From: CAHJWO01 sp964245885
GTDB taxonomy: Bacteria > Verrucomicrobiota > Verrucomicrobiia > Chthoniobacterales > SZAS-18
Length of the DNA stretch: 35,998 bases
Reading direction: 5' to 3'
NCBI GenBank assembly: GCA_964245885.1
Contig: CAXTOX010000027.1
Span: forward strand, 1-35,998
Notes under the pieces: model-generated
What the model was told of the DNA's origin: nothing
Database searches by the model: none
What the model saw: the letters and a program-made list of their open reading frames with translations, nothing else
Part shown: positions 19,818-30,600 of the stretch, piece by piece
Layout of the letters: every line of letters begins with the position of its first letter
Position numbering within the stretch: position 1 is the first letter of the stretch
Made by a program: the position numbers and the translations under genes

Positions 19818-20705
19818 ATGGCAACCAAGGTCCTTTTCGATACGGACATCGGATCAGACATCGACGATGCCGTGGCGCTGGCTTACCTGCTGGCGAACCC
19901 GGACTGCGAACTGCTCGGCATCACGACGGTCACCGGCGACACGTACGCCCGCGCCTGCCTCGCCTCTGCCCTCTGCAAAGTCGCGGGCAAAACCGTGCCG
20001 ATCTACCCCGGCCGGGAGCAACCACTCGTCGTCGCGCAACGCCAGCCGGACGTTCCGCAGGCCGCCGCGCTCGACCGGTGGGAGCACGGGGTCCAGTATC
20101 CGCAGGGCGCGGCGGTCGATTTTCTCTCCCGTACCATCCGGGCGTACCCGGGCGAGGTGGTCCTGCTCGGCACCGGACCGATGACCAACCTCGCCGCGCT
20201 TTTCGCGGCCGACGAGGGCGTCGCTGCGCTGCTCAAATCGCTCGTCCTCATGTGCGGAACCTTTTCCAACCGCGTGCCCGGTTTACCCCCGACGGAGTGG
20301 AACGCCGCCCTGGACCCCGATGCCGCCGCCATCGTCTACGCTGCGCGGCCGGCAGTGCATCGTTCGGTCGGGCTGGACGTGACCACGCAGGTTGCGATGC
20401 CGGCCGATGCCGTGCGCGCCCAATTTCGCCAGTCCGCCCTGCTGCGGCCCGTGCTGGATTTCGCCGAGGTATGGTTTGAAAAAGCGGACAAGATCGTGTT
20501 TCACGATCCGCTGGCGGCGGCGACGATCTTCGACGATGCGCTCTGCGGTTACGAACGCGGACTCGTGGAGGTGGAACGGCAGTGCGAACACCTGGCCGGC
20601 CTGACCCATTGGAAGCCCGCCAGCGACGCGCCGCACGAGGTGGCTCTGACCGTGCGGCCGGAAGCGTTTTTCGAGCACTACTTTTCGTTCTTCCCGGCCA
20701 GCTAG
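19818..20705 (+). CDS. Inosine-uridine-type nucleoside N-ribohydrolase
   Basis: This 295-residue protein begins MATKVLFDTDIGSDIDDAVA. It carries the family signature DTDxGxDxDDA, whose aspartates bind calcium and the ribose. Other landmarks are GITTVTGDTYARACL, LLGTGPMTNLAAL and a late His-Asp pair in IVFHDPLAAATIF (the HDP motif of the family). It hydrolyses the N-glycosidic bond of nucleosides to base and ribose in the cytosol; base preference is not evident. ATG 19818 is preferred over an upstream TTG that lies inside the preceding gene. It follows the flavoprotein gene by 4 bases, so the two are probably co-transcribed. Its TAG stop overlaps the stop of the convergent hot-dog gene. Confidence 0.9.
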   Translation: MATKVLFDTDIGSDIDDAVALAYLLANPDCELLGITTVTGDTYARACLASALCKVAGKTVPIYPGREQPLVVAQRQPDVPQAAALDRWEHGVQYPQGAAVDFLSRTIRAYPGEVVLLGTGPMTNLAALFAADEGVAALLKSLVLMCGTFSNRVPGLPPTEWNAALDPDAAAIVYAARPAVHRSVGLDVTTQVAMPADAVRAQFRQSALLRPVLDFAEVWFEKADKIVFHDPLAAATIFDDALCGYERGLVEVERQCEHLAGLTHWKPASDAPHEVALTVRPEAFFEHYFSFFPAS

Positions 20706-21169
20706 GCCGCGTTGGGCGCGTCGTCGGCCGTCATTTCCAGGACGGTCGCGTCGCCCCCGGCGAGGAGCGTGCCGGCAGCATCTTCCACCCGTCCCTCGAA
20801 CCGGATCAGACCGCCGGGGCCGGGTGGCTCGCCGCCACCTGCCACGGTAACTACGAGAATTTCGCCGACCGGCAGCGAACGCACGCGCAAGCCGAGCCGG
20901 CGGCTGCCGAGCAACAGCCCCCGTGCCGCCCGCACATGCGTCCCGCCGGAGGCGAGTTGCGTCAGCGCGTAGTGAACAGCCGCAGCCTGCGCGATGAGTT
21001 CCAGACCAAACGCCACCGGCACCTCGCCACCGCAGGCGCGTGCGAATGCCTCGTCAAAGATGGTCTCGCAAATGGTTTCGCCTGGCGCGTGCGCCCGCAC
21101 GGCACGGAGCAGGAGCATGGGCGGCCGGTGGGGCAGCAGTTCGCCGGGAGCGGGAAAATTCGACGGCAT
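20702..21169 (-). CDS. Hot-dog 3-hydroxyacyl-ACP dehydratase, ApeP/COG4706-like
   Basis: The 155-residue protein has the start typical of small FabZ/ApeP-type dehydratases, LLPHRPPMLLLRAV with His14. It also has GLELIAQAAAVHYALTQLA with Glu57 on the hot-dog helix. A hot-dog beta-sheet follows (LLGSRRLGLRVRSLPVGEI, LIRFEGRVEDAAGTLLAGG). The pattern fits the COG4706/ApeP group found with aryl-polyene and other polyketide-type clusters. It would dehydrate a 3-hydroxyacyl group on a carrier protein, or act as a thioesterase-like hot-dog enzyme. It lies 96 bases downstream of the TE-containing synthetase on the same strand, so it is probably the last gene of the cluster. The PKS module has no ketoreductase, which makes a role on that chain unclear. 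Confidence 0.75.
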   Translation of the reverse strand: MPSNFPAPGELLPHRPPMLLLRAVRAHAPGETICETIFDEAFARACGGEVPVAFGLELIAQAAAVHYALTQLASGGTHVRAARGLLLGSRRLGLRVRSLPVGEILVVTVAGGGEPPGPGGLIRFEGRVEDAAGTLLAGGDATVLEMTADDAPNAA

Positions 21170-21265
21170 GACGCTTTCTAGACCGAATTGAGCCTATCGC
21201 AAGGGCCGTTGCACGATCCCACAGCGGACGCACCCGCCGACGCGTCTCCGCCAGTGCAGTCCACG

Positions 21266-24200
21266 CTATCTTGCCAGCACCTCGCGGAGGGTCTCCGCCA
21301 AGCCGTCCACATGCTCGGTGATGCTTGCCAGATGGCTTCCGGCGAGTTCACGGGTGTCCAGGTTCGGCAGATGCCGGCCCCATTCCCGGACCACCGACTC
21401 CCCGGCGAGGTCGTGCGAAAGCAACAACGTCGTCGGCCCTGAAAACGTCTTCACCTCATAACCGCCCTCCGCCCAAAGGAACACCAGCGGCATGTCCCAG
21501 CGGGGGTTGAACCACGAGCCATCCTTCCCCGAACCACCCCGGTCGCGCGGCGCGAGGTCTGCCACCGCGGGGGCTGTCGATGGCGTCTCGCCCGGAGACA
21601 CCGGGAGAAAACGCCCTGACACCCGCCGTACCAGGCCTGCAACCCGTCGACGCAGAATTGCGAGTTGTTCGTGGACACCCAACTCTCTCCAGCGGTTGAA
21701 CCGCTCCACCAGGAAGTGCCACCGGCAAAAATGATAAAGCTGCCGCGCAGGGTCCCAACCTTGCCAGCGGCCGAGAAGTTCGGCCAACCGCCGCAGCCGC
21801 CGGGAACGGCGGTTGCGCGCGGTGGCGTCGATGAGGAGCAACCGCTCGACGGCTTCGCCCTCGGCGGCGAGTTGCCGGGCGACGGCATGGGCAACCAACC
21901 CGCCCAGACAAAACCCGCCGATGATGTACGGCCCGTGCGGCCGGACGACACGAATCGCGCGCAGGTGCCGGTCGGCCATGGCCTCGACGCCCGGGAGTTC
22001 GCGCCAGGCGGTCACGTCGGCGGGCGGGATCGCGTAGAAAGGCTGCTCCGGACCCAACCGGCGCGAGAGCTTCATGCAATAATAACCGCCGCCGGTCATG
22101 TCGCCGTGCAGGTAGAAGATCGGCGTCCGGGAACCTTTTTCCTGAACGGGGATCAACTCCGGCGGCGGTCCGTCGCCGCCGTGCTGGAGGAGCGCATCCG
22201 CGAGACCTTCGATCGTCGCTTGCCGGAACAGAGTGGCCGGCAGCAGCTTCCGGCCGCAAAGCTCCTCGACGCGGTAGAGCATCCGGATGGCGAGGAGCGA
22301 GTTGCCGCCGAGAGCGAAGAAATCGTCGTGGATGCCGAAGCGCGGTACGTCGAGCAGTTCCTGCCAGAGATCGATGAGCTGGAAGTGGAGCGTCAGGTAG
22401 GGCTCCCCCGCCCCGGCGGCCGGCCCGGACGGCAGCGAATCAGTCGGGGTCGGCAGACACGCTTCGTCCAGGTAGCCGGCTGGAGTGACGGGAAGTTTTT
22501 CCACCCGCACGTAAGCCGTGGGGAGCCATTCTTCCGGCAACCGCTCGCGTAGGAACGCCCGGAGTTGCTCCGGGCTGACCAGCGCGGCCGGTGCGCCGTC
22601 GCTTTGGAACCAGGCCGCCAGTTCGGTGCGCGTTCCGTCCGGCCGAGGCCTTACCAATGCCTCCCGGACGTGCGGATGCGCGGCGAGCGCCCGCTCGACC
22701 GCCCGGGTGTCCACGCGCTGGCCGCCGACGAAGGTCTGCGCGCGCAACCGGCCCAGCCATTCCACCGGTCCGTCCGCCCGACGCACGCCGAGGGCTCCCG
22801 TTCGGAACCCGCCCGCCGGTTGGTCGGGCGCGTGGAGGCAGATCTCGCCCGCCACTCCCGACGGCGTCTCCTCGCCGTGGCGGTTCACGATGCGCAACCA
22901 GACACCCGTCCGCGCGCGGTGCCCAGCCGCATCGGCACCGTTCCCTGCCGGTTCAAAGAATCGCTCCACCCACTCCGCGTCCGACCGCGGCAGCCGCCCA
23001 CGCGGGGCGTGCAGCACGGTCGACGACGACTGCACCGGCGCGAGCGGCAGCCGCCGGACCGGCGTCTCCAAACCGGCCGGCGCGGCTACCGCCACCAGAA
23101 ATGCCTCGTAATCCGCCAACGCCCGATCCACGGTGGCGGCTTCGAACAAATCCGCGTTGTACTCGATGCTCAAGCGCACCCCCGCCGCGTCTTCGATCAC
23201 GCTCGCGTCCCACTCGTACATCGCGCCGCCGCTCGCCGGGTCCTGCGGCAGCAGTTCCAGGTCGGACAGGCGCACCGGTTGGAGAAAGGCGCTGGCGTAA
23301 AGAAAGTTGACCTGGAAGCGGCGTGTTTGCAGTTCCTCGATCAGCCTCTCAAACGGAGCCTCCGCGTGCTCGAACGCGCCGAGCACGGTCAGCCGGGTGC
23401 AGGCAAGCAGTTCCCGAAAAGTCGGGTCGCTCGAGAGATCGACGCGGAGCAGGAGCGGATTGACAAACAAACCCACCAGCCCCTCGATCTCCGCACGGCT
23501 GCGGTTGGCTGACGGCGTGCCGATGACGATGTCCTCGCCGCCGCCGGCGTCGTAGCGGGAAAGCAGGGCCGTGAACGCCGCCAGGTAGAGCATGTACGCG
23601 CTCGCGCCCTCGCGGGCGGCGAGCGTCTTGAGCGAGGCCGCCAGGTTGCCGGGCAGCCGCCGCCAGCAGGTGCCGGCCGCCGCGACACGCGTCCGCGAAG
23701 CCGCGCCGCGCGGGCGGTCGGCGGGCAGGTCGAGCACCGGCAGCGTACCGGCGAGTTTTTCCCGCCAATAGGCCAGATCAGCGTCGAAACCTCCCGCCGC
23801 CGCGCGGTCCTGCTGCCATTGCGAAAAATCGGCGAATTGGAGCGGGAGCGGTGGCAACGGCGACGGTTTGCCGTGCGAAAACGCCTCGTAGAGCGCGGCG
23901 AACTCGCGCAGGAGGACGCCGTTGCTCCAGCCGTCGCAGATGATGTGGTGCAGGGTGAAAAGTAGGGTGTGCTCCACCGGGCTCACGCGAACGAGAAGGA
24001 CGCGGCACAGCGGACCCCGCGCCAGGTCGAAGGATCGTGCCGCCTCCTCGACCGCCAAGTGGCCGGGAACGTCGGTACGTTCAGCCGCCGGGAAGTCGCG
24101 CACGTCCACCAACGCCACCCGCACGGCCAACCCCGGGGCGATGATCTGGCAAAGCTCGCCGCCCTCGTACTGGAAGGCTGTCCGCAACGCCTCGTGACGG

Positions 24201-24430
24201 TCGGCGAGGGCGTTGAACGCTCGTTCCAGCGCCAGGAGGTCCAGGCGTCCGCGCAGGCGCACGGAGACGGCGGTGTTCAGGGCGGGGTTGCCCCCCGGCG
24301 CGAGCTGGTCGAGCAGCCAGAAACGCTGTTGCGCCGCCGTGGCCGGAAAAACAAAGACCTCGTTGTCCGCCGTTGCGGGCACCGTTAATGGCTGTGTACC
24401 AATGGATTCTTCGACCAGGGGTGCAATCAT
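21266..24430 (-). CDS. Terminal NRPS: C - relic A - PCP - thioesterase with Cys nucleophile
   Basis: The protein has 1054 residues. The condensation domain (about 25-460) has an intact HHIICDGW motif (161-168). Where an adenylation domain of about 500 residues should be, only about 200 (470-662) remain. These correspond to the A6-A10 end and are mutated: FRTGALG replaces YRTGDL, the GRxDxQVKIRG motif is lost, and the A10 Lys region reads VTPAGYLDEA. The YTSGSTG and FDxS motifs are absent. A PCP follows with Ser711 in FFALGGNSLLAIR. The thioesterase (about 765-1054) has GGFCLGGLVAHAVA with Cys841 in place of the usual Ser, Asp868 in LLLIDA and probable His1033 in GSHLASITEHV. It would accept the chain from the upstream megasynthase, whose gene ends 175 bases before, and release it. 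It probably cannot load its own amino acid. Confidence 0.92.
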   Translation of the reverse strand: MIAPLVEESIGTQPLTVPATADNEVFVFPATAAQQRFWLLDQLAPGGNPALNTAVSVRLRGRLDLLALERAFNALADRHEALRTAFQYEGGELCQIIAPGLAVRVALVDVRDFPAAERTDVPGHLAVEEAARSFDLARGPLCRVLLVRVSPVEHTLLFTLHHIICDGWSNGVLLREFAALYEAFSHGKPSPLPPLPLQFADFSQWQQDRAAAGGFDADLAYWREKLAGTLPVLDLPADRPRGAASRTRVAAAGTCWRRLPGNLAASLKTLAAREGASAYMLYLAAFTALLSRYDAGGGEDIVIGTPSANRSRAEIEGLVGLFVNPLLLRVDLSSDPTFRELLACTRLTVLGAFEHAEAPFERLIEELQTRRFQVNFLYASAFLQPVRLSDLELLPQDPASGGAMYEWDASVIEDAAGVRLSIEYNADLFEAATVDRALADYEAFLVAVAAPAGLETPVRRLPLAPVQSSSTVLHAPRGRLPRSDAEWVERFFEPAGNGADAAGHRARTGVWLRIVNRHGEETPSGVAGEICLHAPDQPAGGFRTGALGVRRADGPVEWLGRLRAQTFVGGQRVDTRAVERALAAHPHVREALVRPRPDGTRTELAAWFQSDGAPAALVSPEQLRAFLRERLPEEWLPTAYVRVEKLPVTPAGYLDEACLPTPTDSLPSGPAAGAGEPYLTLHFQLIDLWQELLDVPRFGIHDDFFALGGNSLLAIRMLYRVEELCGRKLLPATLFRQATIEGLADALLQHGGDGPPPELIPVQEKGSRTPIFYLHGDMTGGGYYCMKLSRRLGPEQPFYAIPPADVTAWRELPGVEAMADRHLRAIRVVRPHGPYIIGGFCLGGLVAHAVARQLAAEGEAVERLLLIDATARNRRSRRLRRLAELLGRWQGWDPARQLYHFCRWHFLVERFNRWRELGVHEQLAILRRRVAGLVRRVSGRFLPVSPGETPSTAPAVADLAPRDRGGSGKDGSWFNPRWDMPLVFLWAEGGYEVKTFSGPTTLLLSHDLAGESVVREWGRHLPNLDTRELAGSHLASITEHVDGLAETLREVLAR

Positions 24431-24543
24431 ATTACGACGTTGCCCGCACCTCTCCTGCCAAAGCAGAAGACGCGCCCTCCGTCGGGGAATTTACCAGCCT
24501 CCGCCGAAAATGGTCAGAAGATTTTTCGACAAAGGCAACCGCT

Positions 24544-24604
24544 TGAGGTCAGGTTGCCGTCCCGAGACGCACGGGAAGCGATGTCCGCCGCAGGCGTCGT
24601 CCCC
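24544..24604. repeat. Degenerate fragments of the main palindromic element (copy E)
   Basis: Two fragments lie in the 175-base gap between the megasynthase stop (24606) and the next start (24430). GAGGTCAGGTTGCCGTCCCG (about 24545-24564) resembles the inner arm block GGTAGGGTTGCCTCTCCG. CCGCCGCAGGCGTCGTCCC (24585-24603) is identical to the outer arm of copy B. On the minus strand a non-genic frame here reads VSGRQPDLK, resembling the ASERQPYLE encoded by copies C and D. The order of the blocks differs from intact copies, so this is a rearranged or decayed copy. Nothing else is seen in the gap. Confidence 0.55.
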
Positions 24605-24605
24605 T

Positions 24606-27600
24606 TCAACCCCGGTCGCCGACCAGCGAGGAACGCCGCGTCCGCCGCCCATCACGCGAGACCGCCACGATGGCTGGCGTCCCGGCAGGGTCGGCCGCGG
24701 TGGAAGCTCCCGCCGGTTCCGGCGGATGCGGCGGGGCGTCGTCGTCGGAACTGCCGAGTACGCGCGCCATCGCGGCGGGGTGGTTCTCCCGCAACGAGGC
24801 TGCCAAAGCTGCCACCGTGGGTGCTTCAAAGACGACCACCAGCGAGAGGGGTTCACCGCCGAGCAAGTCGCGCAACCGGTTGACGGTCCGCAGTCCGAGC
24901 AGGGAATCACCGCCCAATTCGAAGAAGTTGTCGTGCACGCCGACACGCTCTAAGCCGAGCACCGCCTGCCAGATCTCCGCCAGGCGTCCTTCCAGGGCGT
25001 CACGCGGTGCCACGTGGCCGGCAGCCGGTTCCTCCCGCGAGGAAAAATCCGGTGCGGGCAACGCCGGGTGGTCCACCTTGCCGTTGGGGGAAAGCGGCAG
25101 ACGATCCAGCGCGACGAATGCCGCCGGGGTCATGTACTCGGGCAGGGAGGCCCGCGCCGCCGCGCGCAAACGGGCGGTCAGGCCCTCGCGGTCTTCCGGC
25201 GCGGCAACCACGTAGGCGACGAGCCTTCGGATGCCCGGCTGGTCCTCACGCGCCAGCACCACGCTCTCCTTCACGCCGGGCTGCCGGCTGAGCACCGATT
25301 CGATCTCGCCGAGTTCGATGCGGAACCCACGGACCTTCACCTGGTGGTCCAGCCGGCCCAGGCAGACGAGCCGGCCATCCGGCAGCCACCGGGCGAGATC
25401 GCCGGTGCGATAGAGACGCGCACCCGGCCGACCGCTGAACGAATCGTCGATAAACTTGTCGATAGTTTGTTGAGGATTGTTGAGATAACCGCGTCCGACC
25501 TGCGCACCGCCGATGTGCAGTTCGCCCGGCACGCCCACCGGCACCGGCTGGCCGCGCCGGTCGAGGAGGTAAATCTGCGTGTTCGGCAAAGGCCGGCCGA
25601 TGGGGACGATCCGCGCGCCGTCGTCGTCGCGCGGGCAGGGTCCGCAGGTCACCTGCACGGCGGCCTCGGTGGGACCGTAGAGGTTGTGGAGCTGCACCGC
25701 CGAATCGCGGAACACCTCATGGAAACGCCGGGTCACCTCCCACGGCAACGGCTCGCCGTTGCAGCACACCCAGCGCAGGGTCCGGCAGCGTGCCGGGAGA
25801 TTTTTCTCTTCCAGAAAAACGGCCAGCATCGACGGGACGAAGTGTGTGAACGTGACGCCTTGCTCCGCGATGGTCCTGGCCAGATAATCGCTGTCCGCGT
25901 GCAGGCCCGGACGCGCCATCACGATGGCGGCTCCCGCGATCAGCGGCGCGAAGAACTCCGGGACCGACAGGTCGAAGGAAAACGGCGTCTTCTGGAAGAT
26001 GCGTTCGCCCGGACCAAACCCATAAGTGTCCGCCACCCAGCGCATGCAGTTGCAGACGTTGCGGTGGGTGAGCATCGCTCCCTTCGGCCTCCCCGTGGAA
26101 CCGGACGTGTAGATCACGTACGCCAGTTGGTCGGGCAGGATTTCAACCGCGGGCGTCTCCTCGGACTCCGCTGCGATAGCGGGCCAGTCCGCATCCAGCC
26201 GGATCACGCGTGCACCGTGCGCGGGCAGACGGTCAGTAAGACGCTCCTGGGTCAGCAACACGGGAGCCGCCGCGTCGGCCAGCATGTACGCCAGCCGCTC
26301 CGCCGGGTAGTCCGGGTCGAGCGGCACGTACGCCCCGCCGGCCTTGAGCACGCCCCACATGGCGACAACCATCTCGACCGAGCGCTCCAAGCACAACGCT
26401 ACGAGCGTTTCAGGGCCGACGCCGTTTCGGCGGAGATGGTTGGCAAGCTGGTTCGAGCGGCTTTCGAGCTGCCGGTAGGTGAGCGTTTCCCCTTCGGAGA
26501 GCAACGCCGGGGCGTCGGGTGTGCGTTGCGCCTGCGCGGCAAACAGACCCGGCAAGGTTTCATCGGACCCACAGGAATCATAGGTCCGATTCCAGTCGCG
26601 TAAAATCCGCTGTTGTTCCGCGGCGTCGAGCAGCGGCAGCGACCAGACCGGGGCATCCGGCTCGCGCACCATCCCGTCGAGGAGCGTGCGGTAGTGGCCC
26701 AGCCAGCGCACGACGGTTTCGGCGTCGTAGAGGTCGCGGTTGTAGTCGCATTCGCAGTAGAGCGCGCCGTCTTTTTCGGCGACGTTCATGTGCAGCTCGA
26801 ACATCGCCGTGTCGTGTGGATTGCGGTACGGCACGCCTTCCGTCAACAACTCGATCGCCAACCCATCCTTGAGCTCCCGCTGGAACTTGCCACTCTCGTA
26901 GTTGAAGAACACCTGGAACATCGGTGACCGGCTCGGGTCAGGGCGCACGCAGAGTTTTTTCAGCAGATGGCCGAAAAAGTAGTTCTGGTGCTCGTTAGCC
27001 GTGAGGACGAGGTCCTTGTTCGCGGCGAACAACTCCGCGAACGTCGTCCCCTCGCCCGCCCGGCTGCGCAGCGGCAGGACGTTCGTCGTGTTGGCGAACA
27101 ACCACTCGCCGCCCGACAGCGAGCGCGCCTCGCCCTCGTACGCCACGCCGACGGTCAGATCGTCCTGCCCGCTGAGGCGGTGCAGGAGCGTGCCGAACGC
27201 GTACAGCAACACCATGAACAGCGACCCGCGCCGCGCCGCCGCGACCTTGCGCAACGAGGCGGCGAGTTCGGGCGGCAGCGTCACCACCACGCGCCCGCCG
27301 TGGTGCGTGCGCAACGACGGACGCGGCCGGTCGGCGGGCAGTTCCAGCGTCGGCACGCCGCCCTCGAATTGCGCCAGCCAGAAAGGCTCGTCGTCGTCCT
27401 CCGTGCGCGCGGCTTCCTCCGTGCGCCAGCGCACGAACCCGGAGAGTTGCATGGCCGGTTCCAGCGTCGGCGCACAGCCGGTGTGTTCTGCCTCGTACAG
27501 CGCGCAGAGATCCTCGAAAAACACCCAGTACGACGGACCGTTGCCGAACAGGTGATGGAAGGTCAGCACAAGCAGATGCCGCTCGGCTGCCAGCCGCACC

Positions 27601-30600
27601 GCGACCGCACGCAGCAGCGGACCGCGCTCGAAGTCGAACGCCGTGCGCTCAATCCCCGCCAGCGCGTCCGCGAGGCAGCCGGGATTGTCGGAAAGGTCGA
27701 TCAGCGGCACGTTGACGATCATGGCCGGGTGGATGACCTGTGACTCACCGTCGGGTCGGACCAGTGCGCGCAACGCCTCGTGGCGGTTGACCGCCGCCTG
27801 CAACGCGCGCTGGAGCGCGTCGGTGTCGAGCGGGCCGCGGAGTTCGAGCGTGGTGGACTCCTGGTAGGCGCGCAGGGCGTTCTCGTCGGTTTGGCCGAGC
27901 ACCCACAGGCCGCCTTGCGCCTCGGTCAGCGGCAGGGTGCGTTCGACCGGCGGCGCGGGGGCATCGGCATAGCTCGCGCGCAGCCGGTCCAGCGCGGGCA
28001 GGCTGGCGAGCACGACATCGGGGTTCACGCCGAAGTCGATGAAGCAGCCGATCTCGTCTACGCCAATCTCGCGCAGACGGTCCACGACGGCGGCGCAGGA
28101 TTCCGGCGAGCCGATGAGCGCCTTGCCCTGCGCGTAGTCGTTAAAGGATTTGTCGAGCAGGTATTCGAGGTCTTCCGCCGCCATGTCGACGCTCTGGCCG
28201 TTCTGGCTTTCGAGCCGCTTCTGACTGTTGTCGAGGAACGAGCGGAGGTATTCCTTGAGCGGTCCACGCGCACGCTCCCGGGCGGCGTCGGCATCGTCGC
28301 CGACGAACGTGTGGACCAGGATCGTGACGTGCCCCTTCGCCGGGTCGTGCCCGTGCCGGGCACGCGCTTCGCGGTACTTGGCAATCTTGGCGGCGACTTC
28401 TTCGACGGTCTGGTTCATGAGGTAGCCAAGGACGCCGACGCCGAGCTCGCCCGCCTTGACGAACGATTCTTCGTGGATGCACGTCAGCCACACGGGAAGC
28501 TGCCCTTGCACCGGCAGCGGGAACAATTTCACGTCGAAGTCCGCCCCCGCCCCGGCGCGCATCGGCAGCGATTCGCCGCGCCAGAGTTTTTGGATGGTTT
28601 GAATGTCTTCCAGACAGATTTCGCGGCGGCGCTCGAAGCGTTCGGGCGCGAAGATGAAGTCGTTCGGGTGCCAGCCGGTGGCGATGGAGATGCCGACCCG
28701 ACCGTGGGAAAGGTTATCCACGAGCGACCATTCCTCCGCCACGCGGACCGGATGGTGCAGCGGCAGCACGACGCTGCCGCCGCGCAGGGCGATGCGCTCG
28801 GTGTCACGCGCCAGGGCGGCGGCGAGGAGGGAGGGATTCGGCGAGAACCCGCCCACGGCGTGGAAGTGGCGTTCCGGCAGCCACACGGCGGTGAAACCGT
28901 GCTGGTCCGCGAACCGCGCGCTTTCGAGGATGAGGCGGTATTTGTCCTCGTAATACGCGGCCGGATAATTTCCGAAGTAGTACAGCGAGAACGCGAGAGG
29001 TTTCGCTGCGATCGCAGCATTCGTTTGAAGGCAGGGTTGCCTCTCCGAGGCAATCCTGTTGTTTCTGGAAAGCGTCTGGCCAAGGGCACGCTCATCCAAG
29101 CCAGATTTGGATTGCCTCGGAGAGGCAACCCTACCTTGTGGGATGGCAGCTTGCGCTGCCTCGCCCGGCAAGAACCCGCCCGCCTGCATCTCGCGCACGC
29201 TGTCCTTGAACGCCGCGACGATGAACGCCACGTCCGCTTCCGTGTGCGCCGTGGACAGGAAGCACGGCCGACCTTCCCAAATATGTATCCCCCGCGCCCG
29301 CAGGTGGAAGTACAGCAGGCTGCCAAACTTGATCTCGTCGTCGAAATGCGGGTAGAACAGCGACGCGAAGTTCTCCAGGTGCAGCGGCACACCGCTCTCC
29401 ACAAAGAAGCGGTTCAACTCGCCCACCATCTCGGCCGCGCGCGCGCTGAGTTCGCGCTGCAAGCCCGCGCCTTCGCGCTTGAGATGGTTCAGGATCGCCC
29501 AAGACGCCGCCATCGTCAGCGGATGACGGATGTACGTGCCCGCGAAGAACGTCACGCCGACCTCCGGGAACGACCCGTCGCCGTACTGCCACGCGCCGCC
29601 GTCGAGCGCGTCCATGTACTCGGCCTTGCCCGTGATCGCGCCGACTGGCAAGCCGCCGCCCATGATCTTGCCCCAGGTCGCGAGGTCCGCCTGCACGCCG
29701 AAGTACGCTTGCGCCCCGCCCGGATGGCAGCGGAAACCGGTGATCACCTCGTCGAAGATCAACGCGCAACCCGCCTGCGTGGCAATTTTGCGCACCGCAT
29801 GGAGGAACTCGCGCGGCTGCAAGTCCGGCCGGCGGCTCTGGACGGGTTCAACTAATATCGCGGCGAGTTCGTGCGCGTGGGCGCGCAGCAGTTCCAGCCC
29901 TTCGGCGGTGCCATAGTCGGCGACGAGCACGTCCCGGACGATGTGCTCGGGGATGCCCGGCGCGACCGGCGCGCTGCGGCGTTCGCCGTCGACGACGTTG
30001 GCGCGCACGAGCACCTCGTCGTTGATGCCGTGGAAACCGCCCGTCGTGGCGATGCGCGTGCGGCCGGTGACCGTGCGCGCGAGGCGCACGGCGGCGAGCA
30101 CGGCTTCCGACCCGGTGTTGGTGAACGCGGCGCGGTCTGCCCCGGTCATCTCGCAGAGGAGTTTCGCCACTTTTCCCGCGAGCGGGGATTGCGGACCGAC
30201 CTCCATGCCGAGTTTGAGTTGTTCTTCCAACGCCGCCGTGATGAACGCCGGGGCATGCCCGAGCAGGTTCGTGCCGAAACCCATCGTCAGGTCGACATAC
30301 TCGTTGCCGTCCACGTCCCACAGCCGAGACCCCGCCGAACGCTCGGCCACGATGGGGTAGACCATTTCCTTCCAGTACTGCCGAAAGCCTGAAACCGTGC
30401 GTGGGTCGGAAAAGTGCGCGCGGTTTTCCTGCGTGGAACGCTTGGAAGCAGGGGTGCGCGCGGTGTAGCGGGCGATCAGCGCGTCGAGATGTTCCTGCTG
30501 ACGTGCGGTGAACCCGCCGCCCGCGCCCTTTTCGATGGGACGGTAGGGGCCGAAGGCTTTCGACTCCACCTTGGCGGGCAAGGATTTTGCCGGGGCAGCG

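Noticed and set aside
20702..21169. An aryl-polyene gene cluster suggested by the ApeP-like dehydratase
   Set aside because: No other aryl-polyene genes (KS/CLF, acyltransferase, transporter, exporter) are in the window; a single hot-dog gene is not enough.
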